Part shown: piece after piece, positions 24,427-32,917 of the stretch | Numbering within the stretch: the first letter of the stretch is position 1 | How the letters are laid out: each line of letters opens with the position of its first letter | DNA from: UBA1672 sp050633285 | GTDB lineage: Bacteria; Pseudomonadota; Alphaproteobacteria; Micavibrionales; Micavibrionaceae | Length of the DNA: 64,000 nt | Reading direction: 5' to 3' | Assembly: GCA_050633285.1 (NCBI GenBank) | Contig: JBOEGG010000001.1 | Location: 496,001-560,000 of the forward strand | Program-made: the position numbers and the translations under genes | The notes under the pieces: model-generated | The model's database searches: none | The model's input: only the letters and a program-made list of their open reading frames with translations | Told to the model about the DNA's origin: nothing

Positions 24427-25407
24427 ATGGTTGCTTCAAGCGGACCTCAAACACAAATCACAGAACAAAATCCGGTAGATCAGAACCTTGATCAAATTGC
24501 CGAAAACTTGGCAAAAGTTGAGGCGGATCCAGATAATATAACGGGCAATCAGGTGTTGCTCGATCAAAATGAGACGCTCTTGGCGCAGAATGATCGCCTT
24601 CAATTGGAAGAGCAATTCAAATTTATGTTTGAAGAAGGCGTTAGTGAGGCCGGAAGCTATGAAGCCTTCGTAGATCAAATGCAGCAGAAAGCCGCAGGTG
24701 ATTTGGAAAAAGGTATTCTGACACAGGCGGCATATGATACGCGCCTTGACGTTATTGAGAAGGCTGGTAATGATCCTGACGCGTTCGCAACATTAGCGGC
24801 TGATTCAAATGATTTTATGCTCGCCGAGCAGCAGAAACTCCAAAAAGATCAAAATACGCTATTGCGAGGGTTTGATACGCAAAATTTCATGAATGATATG
24901 GAAAACGGAAATATGATGCAGGCTATTATGGGCTTGCTCTCTGCATTTATGTCCGGTGAAGGTTTGGATGACCTGTTTAAACAATTACAACAAGGGCTGA
25001 AAGATCAAGCACCGCAAAACGATCAAAATGATCCGCCAGTACAAACCGCAGATAATAAAGCACCGGCGCAAGACGCGGCTGCATCTGAACCCGCAGTCGA
25101 AGTAACGGTAAAAGCGGATGAACCGACAGTTGATACTGGTGTCGGCGGTGTAAACGGCAATGCGGTGAACTATGTCATGCTTGACGGGCCTCCGCCTGCG
25201 GGTGAACCAACTGTTGATTTTGACGGCGGGCAGAGCACGACATTGAACAGCTTATTCGGCTCTATGGCCACACTTGATGGCGCATCTTATATGCAGACTG
25301 ATGCGAAAGTTGAGCCGGAAATTCAAGTGCCGTTTAGAGCACCTGAAGATGCCCCCGCATTGGCACAAAATGATGATGTTCAAGTCGCACAACAAATGAC
25401 ACTTTAA
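24427..25407 (+). CDS. Hypothetical acidic Gln-rich protein with shared C-terminal tail
   Basis: A 326-residue protein with no signal peptide and no known domain. Residues 1-150 are mostly helical (QNETLLAQNDRLQLEEQ), Asp- and Gln-rich; a short Met-rich stretch at about 160-178 (MENGNMMQAIMGLLSAFM) could contact a membrane. From residue 240 a tail begins GGVNGNAVNYVM and continues with PTVDFDGG and DAKVE to the end. The next gene carries the same tail at its own C-terminus, although the rest of the two proteins differs. Such a shared C-terminal module in otherwise unlike proteins suggests a secretion or targeting signal, as inference. AAGGG precedes the ATG. Confidence 0.75.
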   Translation: MVASSGPQTQITEQNPVDQNLDQIAENLAKVEADPDNITGNQVLLDQNETLLAQNDRLQLEEQFKFMFEEGVSEAGSYEAFVDQMQQKAAGDLEKGILTQAAYDTRLDVIEKAGNDPDAFATLAADSNDFMLAEQQKLQKDQNTLLRGFDTQNFMNDMENGNMMQAIMGLLSAFMSGEGLDDLFKQLQQGLKDQAPQNDQNDPPVQTADNKAPAQDAAASEPAVEVTVKADEPTVDTGVGGVNGNAVNYVMLDGPPPAGEPTVDFDGGQSTTLNSLFGSMATLDGASYMQTDAKVEPEIQVPFRAPEDAPALAQNDDVQVAQQMTL

Positions 25408-25445
25408 GCCTGACGCAAGCATGAAGAATAGAGTAATTGGTTGAT

Positions 25446-26591
25446 ATGGTTGATCCTTATACAGAACAAAGAACGCAGGAAGTCTTCGATCGCCTTATAA
25501 ATGGTGAGAGCGTGGATGTCTTGCGGTCTGGCATTGATAGGGATTTGTTAAGAGAAAGATTATCTGAAGCTGGTATCAATAATGTCTTCGTCTATGGTGA
25601 TGAAGAAGGATTTACTATCCGGTTAACCGAAGACCCAGAATTCTGGGATAAAGATGCGCAAGGGATGTCTCTGGACGAGATGCAGCAGAGAATAGCCGAA
25701 ATTATGCAAGAGCATGGCGGTAAAGGCACTGCATATGTCGATGATGATATCGAACGTTGGTCTAATTCTCAATTTCCTGAATATGGAGAAGTTGTCGATC
25801 GGGCGTTTGCCTTAACTGATCTGCACATTGAAGTTATTCAAAAAGGTCTGGACGATCCTAGCGGTGCTCTACTTGATTATAAATATAATTTGGAAGCAGA
25901 GCTAGGTCGTGAAGTTTCACGCGAAGAGCTACAGGAGCATTTAAAAGATGCCTCTGATAAAGCGGATATTCACATGAATATGCTAACTGAGGATGGTCTC
26001 AGTGAAGAAGGGCAAGCGTTAACGGATCAGCATGTCGAAGTGTTTAATACCCTGACATATGAGCAGCAAGATTCGTTTATGCAACGCTATGTGAATGACA
26101 ATCGCGAAGTTCTGGAACTGGCAAATAAAAGTAGAGATGATATTTCTGCATCATTTGACGATCGTTTGAATGATCCAAACCGCACTCAGTCGAGAATAGA
26201 AATATTAAAAGAAAAAAGTGATGCTTTAAGAGAGCATTCGAAAGCGGTCTCAATTAAAGAGCGCATAGAAGAAATTTCGCCAAATAGTCTAAATGGTCTG
26301 CAATCTGCTCAAGCGCAGCCGGCATCTTCTGATTTAGGCGGTGTGAATGGTAATGCTGTGACATACGCCGTAGCCTCAAATGTTGTTGCTGATGTATCGC
26401 CGACAGTTGATTTAGACGAAGGTTCGCTAACAGTTGATGGGCAAAGTGCAATGGATCGTTTTAATAACGATCTCGTTAATCCTGAGCCTGATAAAATTAC
26501 GGCTGTTGATGCAAAGGTTGAGCAAGACGTTCCTGAAATGGCACGAATTGATACGCCTGCGAATGATACGGTTTTTACATTATCGGCTTAG
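25446..26591 (+). CDS. Hypothetical protein with the same C-terminal tail
   Basis: A 381-residue acidic protein from ATG 25446 (an in-frame TTG at 25437 is also possible), 38 bases after the preceding gene and likely in the same operon. The body is alpha-helical with repeated Glu, Asp and Gln; I recognise no catalytic motif. Residues 298-381 repeat the neighbour's tail: GGVNGNAVTYAV, PTVDLDEGSLTV and DAKVEQDVPEM. Bodies differ, tails agree, so the tail was probably shuffled or duplicated. The pair is inserted between pheS and pheT on the opposite strand. Its end overlaps the convergent GNAT gene by four bases. Confidence 0.75.
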   Translation: MVDPYTEQRTQEVFDRLINGESVDVLRSGIDRDLLRERLSEAGINNVFVYGDEEGFTIRLTEDPEFWDKDAQGMSLDEMQQRIAEIMQEHGGKGTAYVDDDIERWSNSQFPEYGEVVDRAFALTDLHIEVIQKGLDDPSGALLDYKYNLEAELGREVSREELQEHLKDASDKADIHMNMLTEDGLSEEGQALTDQHVEVFNTLTYEQQDSFMQRYVNDNREVLELANKSRDDISASFDDRLNDPNRTQSRIEILKEKSDALREHSKAVSIKERIEEISPNSLNGLQSAQAQPASSDLGGVNGNAVTYAVASNVVADVSPTVDLDEGSLTVDGQSAMDRFNNDLVNPEPDKITAVDAKVEQDVPEMARIDTPANDTVFTLSA

Positions 26592-27031
26592 CTGATTGGT
26601 AAGACGTAAAATGTAAAGTCGAGCTTAATCCCGAAATTCTCATACATCGCTTTGGCTTCCGCATTGCCCACTTGGGTAAGCCAATACATCCGCGCCCATT
26701 TCTCTTTTTTCCCGATTTTTGTGACTTCATTGACAAGGCGCTTACCAATGCCTTTGCGACGGTGGTCTGGGCTTACAAATACATCTTGCATGTAGCATAC
26801 GGGATTGATGTGCCCGGTCGTTGGATGAAGGATATAATGAACAATCCCCATCATTTCGCCATTCATTTCCGCGCATAGGCCATTAACCAGCGTATTCTTT
26901 GGGTCACAAAGGCGAGCCCACGTTTCCGCAGTGACGGCTTCGTCGCGTTGACCAAGGTTATTGCCATCCCATAGGGGAAGCCAATGGGCAAAATCATTAA
27001 ATTGCAAGGGGCGTATTACAACACGGTTCAT
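26588..27031 (-). CDS. GNAT family N-acetyltransferase
   Basis: A compact 147-residue GNAT protein. The N-terminus VVIRPLQFNDFAHWLPLW leads to the central CYMQDVFVSPDHRRKGIGKRL acetyl-CoA pyrophosphate loop (Q/RxxGxG type) and the closing AKAMYENFGIKLDFTFY. All motifs A and B of the fold are present. The gene starts three bases after the pheS stop and is translationally linked to it. The substrate cannot be told from sequence. Confidence 0.9.
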   Translation of the reverse strand: MNRVVIRPLQFNDFAHWLPLWDGNNLGQRDEAVTAETWARLCDPKNTLVNGLCAEMNGEMMGIVHYILHPTTGHINPVCYMQDVFVSPDHRRKGIGKRLVNEVTKIGKKEKWARMYWLTQVGNAEAKAMYENFGIKLDFTFYVLPIS

Positions 27032-27034
27032 AAG

Positions 27035-28141
27035 TTATGCTTTTACGCCGGTGGCATTATTCGGGCGATCCAGCGGATCAAATCCATAATGCTCTAACCA
27101 TCGTACATCGCTTTCATAAAATGTCCGTAAATCAGGAATACCGTATTTTAACATTGCCATACGCTCAATCCCCATACCAAAGGCAAATCCTTGATATTCA
27201 TCTGGATCAAGGCCACAATTTTTCAAGACATTGGCATGTACCATACCGCACCCTAGAATTTCCATCCATCCATCAACGGAGCCATCTTTGTTACCGCCGA
27301 TTTTTAAACCACCATCTTTGCGTGAGCATGCGATATCCATCTCCGCACCCGGTTCAACAAACGGGAAGAAGCTTGGGCGGAACTGAACGCGCAAATCATC
27401 AATCTCAAAAAATGTGCGTACAAAATCCTGTAAACACCCTTTTAAATGTCCCATGTGGGTTTTCTTATCAATCAGCAACCCCTCCATCTGGTGGAACATT
27501 GGTGTGTGCGTCATATCATAGTCAGAACGATAAGTGCGCCCGAAACAGATGATTTTATGGGGTGGTTTATTATCCTGCATATGGCGGATTTGTACACTTG
27601 ATGTATGTGTGCGCAGCAGCTTTTTGATATGCTCGCCTTGTTCTTCCGGATCGTCAGGAAGGAAAAACGTATCTTGCATTTCGCGCGCCGGATGCCCGGG
27701 CGGGAAGTTCAGTGCGGTAAAGTTATAATAATCATCCTCAATGTCCGGCCCTTCTGCAACAGAAAAACCCATATCTGCAAAAACAGCCGTTAATTCCTCA
27801 ATAGTTTGAGAGATCGGGTGAATGTGCCCTTTTTCCTGCTGTCGTGGAGATAGCGTGATGTCAATGCTTTCAGATGCAAGACGTGCATCCATCTCTTGTT
27901 TTTTGAGCGCTTTTTCTTGACGCTTAATAAGCTCGGCAATTTCGTCCTTTAAGACATTCAGGGCTTGCCCCTTTGTTTTGCGCTCTTCCGGGTCCATTTT
28001 ACCCAGTGTTTTCATGAGTGCAGTAATGCGTCCTTTTTTACCTAAAACAGTCACACGTACATTATCAAGAGCTTGAAGGTCGTTTGCCGCTTCAATCTCA
28101 CCGGAAATCTCGGTTTTTAAATCTTGTATATCATTCATCAT
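27035..28141 (-). CDS. pheS: Phenylalanyl-tRNA synthetase alpha subunit
   Basis: The catalytic alpha subunit, 368 residues. An N-terminal coiled coil (residues 1-90) that contacts tRNA is followed by the class II core: motif 1 around HPISQTIEELTAVFADMGF, motif 2 FGRTYRSDYDMTHTPMFHQMEG, and motif 3 GFAFGMGIERMAMLKYG. The order rplT-pheS-pheT is ancestral, but here about 4.8 kb separates pheS from rplT and 2.8 kb separates it from pheT. The second Met is an equally good start. Confidence 0.97.
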   Translation of the reverse strand: MMNDIQDLKTEISGEIEAANDLQALDNVRVTVLGKKGRITALMKTLGKMDPEERKTKGQALNVLKDEIAELIKRQEKALKKQEMDARLASESIDITLSPRQQEKGHIHPISQTIEELTAVFADMGFSVAEGPDIEDDYYNFTALNFPPGHPAREMQDTFFLPDDPEEQGEHIKKLLRTHTSSVQIRHMQDNKPPHKIICFGRTYRSDYDMTHTPMFHQMEGLLIDKKTHMGHLKGCLQDFVRTFFEIDDLRVQFRPSFFPFVEPGAEMDIACSRKDGGLKIGGNKDGSVDGWMEILGCGMVHANVLKNCGLDPDEYQGFAFGMGIERMAMLKYGIPDLRTFYESDVRWLEHYGFDPLDRPNNATGVKA

Positions 28142-28247
28142 AGGCGCGATTTAACACGAGATTGCCCTAAAAATAAAGCACAAATAAAGAGGTTTCTTAC
28201 TTAAGAGTGTGATAGCGTCTAATAAAGTCGATATACGGGGGATTTAA

Positions 28248-28991
28248 ATGATTGATGCATGGCATATGTTTCCGGCAACAATGGGCGAAGATCAAGCTTG
28301 GATAGCCTTTAATAATGGTTATGCAGAAGTCGCGAAATCTGATACGCGGAACTATATTTTTCGGGTGAATACCACGTTCAAAGATGCCGATGAAAATGGT
28401 ATGCCCACCAAGGAAGAATTCCCAAGCATAACTGCACTAGATGAAATGCTGGATGCAAATATCACGAAGGTGAATGGTGTCTATGTCGGGCGTGTTACTG
28501 TGCGAGGTCACCGTTATTTCTATTATTATCTGGATATCACGGAAGAAGAGTTAAAGCCAATTATCGCGCAAGCCGAAAAAGAAACGGGCTACCAAATAGA
28601 ATATAAATATCAAGAAGATGTGAGTAAACAATTCTATTGGAATGAGCTATATCCAACCAATGATGATTGGCAGGTAATCAGCGATATACAGGTTCTGGAT
28701 CAATTGGCAGAGCATGGCGATAATCCAGAAACCAAACGAGAGATTATGCATTGGGCTTATTTCGGTGCGCAAAACGCCTCTGTTGATTTTGCAAATTGGG
28801 CAAAAGAGGAGGGTTATGCCATCACGTACCAAGGTGACGTCAAGGAAGGCGAAGGGTATATGGTTCAATTCTCACACATAGGCGCGGCGCATTTATGGGA
28901 TTTGTCGCAATACACAATTGCCATTAACCGTAAGGCAGAAGAGCTGAGCGGCAATTACGATGGTTGGGAAGCGCGTGTTGAAAAAGATTGA
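28248..28991 (+). CDS. DUF695 and RraB-type domain protein
   Basis: A 247-residue cytoplasmic protein. The N-terminal half (about 5-130) resembles DUF695: DQAWIAFNNGYAEVA, FRVNTTFKDADENGMPT, and GRVTVRGHRYFYYYLD. The C-terminal half (about 140-247) resembles the RraB regulator fold: NASVDFANWAKEEGYAI, YMVQFSH and the ending LSGNYDGWEARVEK. RraB inhibits RNase E in gammaproteobacteria; in other bacteria DUF695-RraB fusions are known only as domain pairs. A role in protein or RNA regulation is possible but not shown. It is divergent from pheS and followed by the DotI-like gene. Confidence 0.75.
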   Translation: MIDAWHMFPATMGEDQAWIAFNNGYAEVAKSDTRNYIFRVNTTFKDADENGMPTKEEFPSITALDEMLDANITKVNGVYVGRVTVRGHRYFYYYLDITEEELKPIIAQAEKETGYQIEYKYQEDVSKQFYWNELYPTNDDWQVISDIQVLDQLAEHGDNPETKREIMHWAYFGAQNASVDFANWAKEEGYAITYQGDVKEGEGYMVQFSHIGAAHLWDLSQYTIAINRKAEELSGNYDGWEARVEKD

Positions 28992-29044
28992 TAATAGTTG
29001 TACTCAGATACATCTAATCAATTTATAACTGGGCTCTATTCCAA

Positions 29045-29734
29045 ATGAAAAAACTCGCCTTTATCGGTATATATATTTTGCTCCTTGTGATCACAGGGCT
29101 TCTTTTCCAAATCGCATATAATCAATATGTTGAGAATGGGGGGCATGATGTCCTTGGGATTTCCAATCTGAAAAAGGAAGAGGAAGCGTATATTAAACGT
29201 ATGATGACTCCTCTCCGATCGGGTGAGGTCATAGGCTTAGGACGCTATAAAATTGAAAATTTAACGCTCGCCAATCGAGATGTCAGTGAGTTTTTCAAAA
29301 AGGATATCCCCTTTGATAAACCGAATATGCCCGAGACTTATATGCTGACTTGGGCAACGTTAGCGGTCATCGATACGATGACTTTTAGCTTTAACGATAA
29401 TAAAAAGCGTCTGAGTATGGCATCACGCTATTTTACAGATGATGGTTGGAAGAGTTTTACCGCAGGGCTAAAACGGTCCAGAGCTGTAGAAAAAATTGAG
29501 GTGCAGGAAATGATGATAACGGCTGCACCTAAGGGCGCTCCTGTTATAAACTCACGCGGCGTAAAAAATGGTCGTTTTCAGATGGTTATAGAGTTACCAT
29601 TGGTTTTAAACTATCTGTCAGGGGCAAAGTCTATAAGCCAGAATATGTTGGTGAGCGTAGTGATTGTGCGTTCCGATGAAGAAAAACATCCTTATGGGAT
29701 CGCAATTAAGCAGTGGATTGCTGTAACGAATTAA
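29045..29734 (+). CDS. DotI/IcmL-like protein (type IVB secretion family)
   Basis: A 229-residue protein with an N-terminal membrane helix (residues 4-24) and a periplasmic domain. The domain carries the DotI/IcmL signature: SMASRYFTDDGWKSFTAGLKRS, MITAAPKGAPVINSRGVKNG, LPLVLNYLSGAKSISQNMLV and IVRSDEEKHPYGIAI. In Legionella DotI forms an inner-membrane ring with DotJ and links to the core complex of the Dot/Icm machine. Here no other Dot/Icm gene is visible, so it is either part of a scattered type IVB system or a solitary relative with another use. Ribosome site is weak. A coiled-coil gene follows after a 140-base gap. Confidence 0.78.
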   Translation: MKKLAFIGIYILLLVITGLLFQIAYNQYVENGGHDVLGISNLKKEEEAYIKRMMTPLRSGEVIGLGRYKIENLTLANRDVSEFFKKDIPFDKPNMPETYMLTWATLAVIDTMTFSFNDNKKRLSMASRYFTDDGWKSFTAGLKRSRAVEKIEVQEMMITAAPKGAPVINSRGVKNGRFQMVIELPLVLNYLSGAKSISQNMLVSVVIVRSDEEKHPYGIAIKQWIAVTN

Positions 29735-29874
29735 ATTTCGAAATCAAAGGTGAGGTGTGGGCATTCAAGAGACTTAAAATTCTAAGTTATGATGCTTAAG
29801 TAAAATAAAGTTGCTCAAATTTCGTTTTTATGTCAATTTTCCTGCTTATATAAAAATAATAAAGGGCAGGTGGG

Positions 29875-30750
29875 ATGGATAATTCTTCAAATACAAACGT
29901 TCTTGATACGGAAAAGCAGCATGTCTCAGATATTGTAGACGCATTGAGTGAATTCCGTAATGAACTGATATCTTCCGGCTTAGAGAAAAGCGAAACAATC
30001 GCGCGCTTGGACGAAATTGTTGACCCGATGAGCCAATATAATGATCTGTTGCAAGAGCAGACAGAAATTGACCCTGCCGCTGTGCGTACAACACAAAATA
30101 AATTATCTGAATTTTTAATGCGGATGAAGCTACAGCTATTTTCCGATGTGTCTTCTTTTGAAGGGGCAAAAAAAATCGCCGATGAAAGTACATCAACAGA
30201 GCTTGCAAATAGTAATGCCTCAGAAGATGTGTTTGATTCACTTGTCGGTATGGTAAAACCCGGAAATGCCGCTGTGTGGGAACAAGAAGCGCTTTTTTCA
30301 AAATTGGATGATATTATATATAAGCAATCTGATTACACCGCGACCTTATCGGCAAATGCTTTGACAAGCAGTTTCACAGGCCTGATAGAGGGGCAGAAAA
30401 AAACTGCAGAAACAGTAGGGAACTTGATTCAATCGACAGGAGAGTTTGCTGCCTCCATTATGCCTGCTTTACAACATTTGCAAAATCAAGCCGAGAATTC
30501 CCAAAATTTGCTTGAAAATAATCAGGAGAAAATTGAGCAGGCGCAAGCCGGAATCGGTCAAATCGAAGAAAAGCAAACAGAGACTGCTGCTAAATTGATG
30601 CGAACTCAAATTGGGGTAAATAAAACGCGCCGTGAGATGGGTATGGGTGATGAGTTTGATACTTCATTGCGTGTGGCAGGTGATGCTCAAGGTGATAGTT
30701 TGCAAGGTGCGGCCAATGATGATTTAGCGGATGATGAACCACAGCCATAA
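29875..30750 (+). CDS. Hypothetical coiled-coil protein
   Basis: A 291-residue, acidic, Gln-rich protein without signal peptide or clear membrane segment. Residues 200-255 (for example AENSQNLLENNQEKIEQAQ) form a long heptad coiled coil, and residues 1-100 are also helical. The last 40 residues are acidic and probably disordered. No catalytic motif. AGGTGG upstream of ATG 29875 serves as ribosome site. In this stretch of lineage-specific genes, its neighbour is the DotI-like protein, so a chaperone or substrate of the same system is conceivable but unsupported. Confidence 0.7.
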   Translation: MDNSSNTNVLDTEKQHVSDIVDALSEFRNELISSGLEKSETIARLDEIVDPMSQYNDLLQEQTEIDPAAVRTTQNKLSEFLMRMKLQLFSDVSSFEGAKKIADESTSTELANSNASEDVFDSLVGMVKPGNAAVWEQEALFSKLDDIIYKQSDYTATLSANALTSSFTGLIEGQKKTAETVGNLIQSTGEFAASIMPALQHLQNQAENSQNLLENNQEKIEQAQAGIGQIEEKQTETAAKLMRTQIGVNKTRREMGMGDEFDTSLRVAGDAQGDSLQGAANDDLADDEPQP

Positions 30751-30875
30751 GCTTAATATAATGGATCGATTATAAGAGAGGTTATTTAGATAGAGGCATC
30801 AAAGCTGGCATTTATGATATGCATGGCATAAAGTACAACTATACTGAGAATGTTTGAGGAGGAGGGGAGTATAGA

Positions 30876-31103
30876 ATGGATACAATGAATGATAGATTTA
30901 AGAAAAAATCTTCAAAAGTAGCGTCTTCCCGCACAGAGGAAGAGCGTAAACGCGCTGGACAAGAGGCCGTTGACACATTTGAACGTATAGGGCGGCAGGC
31001 CCGCGAGGCCGGTCTAACCGAAGAAATAATAGAAGAAGAGCTACGGGCGATGGATGCGGAAAAGAAAGCTGCACGCGAGCGTGATAATAAGGGTGCTTCA
31101 TGA
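30876..31103 (+). CDS. Putative antitoxin of a PIN-type toxin pair
   Basis: A 75-residue highly charged helical protein that overlaps the start of the PIN-domain gene by four bases (ATGA), the standard spacing in antitoxin-toxin operons. AGGAGGAGG upstream gives a strong ribosome site. The sequence (for example LTEEIIEEELRAMDAEKK) looks like the free-standing alpha-helical antitoxins that wrap a PIN toxin; no HTH or RHH domain is obvious, though ERIGRQAREAGLTEEIIEE is typical of antitoxin C-terminal parts. Function is inferred from position. Confidence 0.7.
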   Translation: MDTMNDRFKKKSSKVASSRTEEERKRAGQEAVDTFERIGRQAREAGLTEEIIEEELRAMDAEKKAARERDNKGAS

Positions 31104-31591
31104 CAAAAAGGGTGATTCTTGATACAAATGTGCATGTAAGTGCGATGTTCGCAAAGCCAAGCTCAACCACTTTTCGTGTGTTAAAAGCAGCCTATCAAAG
31201 CCATGAGGTATTCCAAACTCCTGAAACAATCGCGGAAATTGAAGCAACTTTGTCAAAACCACGTATTGTAAAAAGGCTTGCAGAAGGTGCGAAAGAAGAA
31301 CTAATAGAGGCTGTGCGCAAAGGTTCTGAAATTGTAATGCCTGATTTCGAAGTTGATGTATCCCCCGACCCTGATGATAATAAATTTTTTGCCTTGGCGG
31401 AGTATGTTGGTGCAGACTTCATTATTTCGCGTGATAAAGATGACGTCTTATTTATGGGGGAGTATAAGGGAACAAGAACGGTTTCACCGTATCAATTTGT
31501 ATCTGAATATCCGTTATTATTTGACCATGCGGCATCACCTGTGCGTCAGGATAGTGGTTATTTTGTAGAGACTGAAAAGCTTGAAGTTTAA
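31100..31591 (+). CDS. PIN domain toxin (putative ribonuclease, type II toxin-antitoxin)
   Basis: A 163-residue protein with the PIN fold. RVILDTNVHVSAMF supplies the first catalytic Asp; ETIAEIEATLSKP gives the central Glu, and the later DPDDNKFFALAEYVGADFIISRDKD gives the remaining acidic residues. This subgroup is annotated as the PIN toxin component with an upstream small antitoxin, as here. The tail from about residue 140 extends beyond the minimal fold. The gene ends overlapping the convergent HAD gene by four bases. It would cleave RNA if released from its partner. Confidence 0.82.
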   Translation: MTKRVILDTNVHVSAMFAKPSSTTFRVLKAAYQSHEVFQTPETIAEIEATLSKPRIVKRLAEGAKEELIEAVRKGSEIVMPDFEVDVSPDPDDNKFFALAEYVGADFIISRDKDDVLFMGEYKGTRTVSPYQFVSEYPLLFDHAASPVRQDSGYFVETEKLEV

Positions 31592-32265
31592 AGTTTCCAT
31601 TTGTTCTTCAAGATATCAATAGCCTGCGGTAGTGCTGTGATAACATGGTCTGGCTTTGCCGCGCGTAAGCGTGGCCCGCTGATACATCCGCCCGTAATAC
31701 CAATTGATGTAATATTTAGATGTCGCCCTATATCAGGTTCTTCCTTGCTGTCTCCGATGATGAAGGCATTACCGGCATGATAGCCTCGCTCCACCATAAA
31801 TGTGCTAAGTCGTTCAAGCTTGCTGGTTGAACTTAATATGCTTGTCCCATCGCAGTTATTTGCAGAAATAGCCGAGAAATAATGGTGGATATTCAGGCGC
31901 TCAAGATGCTCTTCAATTTTCGGTACAAGATAGTTACTTAGGATTATGCAAGTAACATCCTGAGCGTGCAGCCATTCAAGGAGTTGTCGTGTCCCGCGCC
32001 GTGTTCGCGCATTGGCCGCAAGCCTGTCATAATTGCTTTGAAAAATTTCATTGGATTCTGATTTTGTTTCTAAAAGACGATCAATGCATACGCCGTTGCG
32101 CTTAAAATAATGAATGATCGGAAAATCAAATGTATCAAGTTGTGTTTGAAAACTAATTGGTTCTACATCGTAGAATTTCAAACATTCATTTGAGGCAATC
32201 CACGCTTGACGTGTATCGGCGATTAACGTGCCGTTCCAATCAAATATAGCAAGTTTACGATCCAC
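31588..32265 (-). CDS. HAD family hydrolase
   Basis: A 225-residue phosphatase-like protein with the HAD motifs: motif I IFDWNGTL (nucleophile Asp with the second Asp replaced by Asn), motif II ILSNY, Lys in motif III (around STSKLERLS), and motif IV IIGDSKEEPDIGR. The Asn in place of the general acid Asp (DWNGT instead of DxDGT) is seen in the PgpB/Gph-like HAD subgroup too, and activity is plausible. A cap domain is inserted at about 20-90. The substrate is unknown. Confidence 0.85.
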   Translation of the reverse strand: MDRKLAIFDWNGTLIADTRQAWIASNECLKFYDVEPISFQTQLDTFDFPIIHYFKRNGVCIDRLLETKSESNEIFQSNYDRLAANARTRRGTRQLLEWLHAQDVTCIILSNYLVPKIEEHLERLNIHHYFSAISANNCDGTSILSSTSKLERLSTFMVERGYHAGNAFIIGDSKEEPDIGRHLNITSIGITGGCISGPRLRAAKPDHVITALPQAIDILKNKWKL

Positions 32266-32338
32266 GCATAGCCTTTCCTTAAATTCTATGTTTTATAGCA
32301 TAATCGGAATATGAAGACAGGGCTATATCGCTTTTGTA

Positions 32339-32791
32339 TTAAAGGCTGTGCTCTACCAGATTTTCTGCATTTGCTTTTCTGGCAGCATTTCTTATGTGGT
32401 TTACGACACCGTCCAGATGCGTTGTATAATCTTTGAGCTTATATGGCTCATCGGCGCTATTCACATGATGGGGGAGGTCGGCACGTAATGCACGGCCTGT
32501 TGATGGTGTTTGTACTGTCGCATTATAGAATGGAGCTTGAACATCCTTGACGGTAATATCACTGATTTCATCACCCATCCATGTACCGTTCTTAAAAAGC
32601 TCATCTGCATCAACAACACCTAAATTATGCGCATCACTGACAATATCACGGACTTCCATATGTCTAACGCGGATTGAATCTGCAAAGGATTCCTTATCAC
32701 TACGAACCATATTGTGATCGGCATTTTGCAGATAGTCGGAGCAATCCTTGTAAAGGTCTGAAAGGGATGTTCTGGTTTCTGGTATATTCAT
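32339..32791 (-). CDS. Hypothetical protein
   Basis: A 150-residue soluble protein of unknown family, with no signal peptide or membrane helix. It has an N-terminal helix (TRTSLSDLYKDCSDYLQNADH) and a His/Asn-rich C-terminal part (HVNSADEPYKLKDYTTHLDGVVNHIRNAARKAN). It lies between the HAD gene and the terminator of rplT. A clear codon pattern and an adjacent ribosome-site-like AAAAAGA support coding. Function not known. Confidence 0.6.
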   Translation of the reverse strand: MNIPETRTSLSDLYKDCSDYLQNADHNMVRSDKESFADSIRVRHMEVRDIVSDAHNLGVVDADELFKNGTWMGDEISDITVKDVQAPFYNATVQTPSTGRALRADLPHHVNSADEPYKLKDYTTHLDGVVNHIRNAARKANAENLVEHSL

Positions 32792-32856
32792 TATTTTTCT
32801 TTTTACGTAATAATTTTATAAGCTGTTTAAAGCATGGGCGGATGTTTTGTGTCAAT

Positions 32857-32887
32857 AAAAAACAGCCACCTAAATTAGATGGCTGTT
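32857..32887 (-). terminator. Terminator of the rpmI-rplT operon
   Basis: On the minus strand ACAGCCA pairs with TGGCTGT around an AT-rich loop and is followed by six T. It ends transcription 30 bases after rplT, so pheS is no longer read through from the ribosomal operon as in many bacteria. Confidence 0.85.
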
Positions 32888-32917
32888 CCTAAAATTCTAT
32901 ATTCTATGCAAAAGCAA

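Noticed and set aside
29846..30301. 151-residue minus-strand frame over the coiled-coil gene
   Set aside because: The plus-strand frame has a ribosome site and consistent coiled-coil composition; the minus frame has none.
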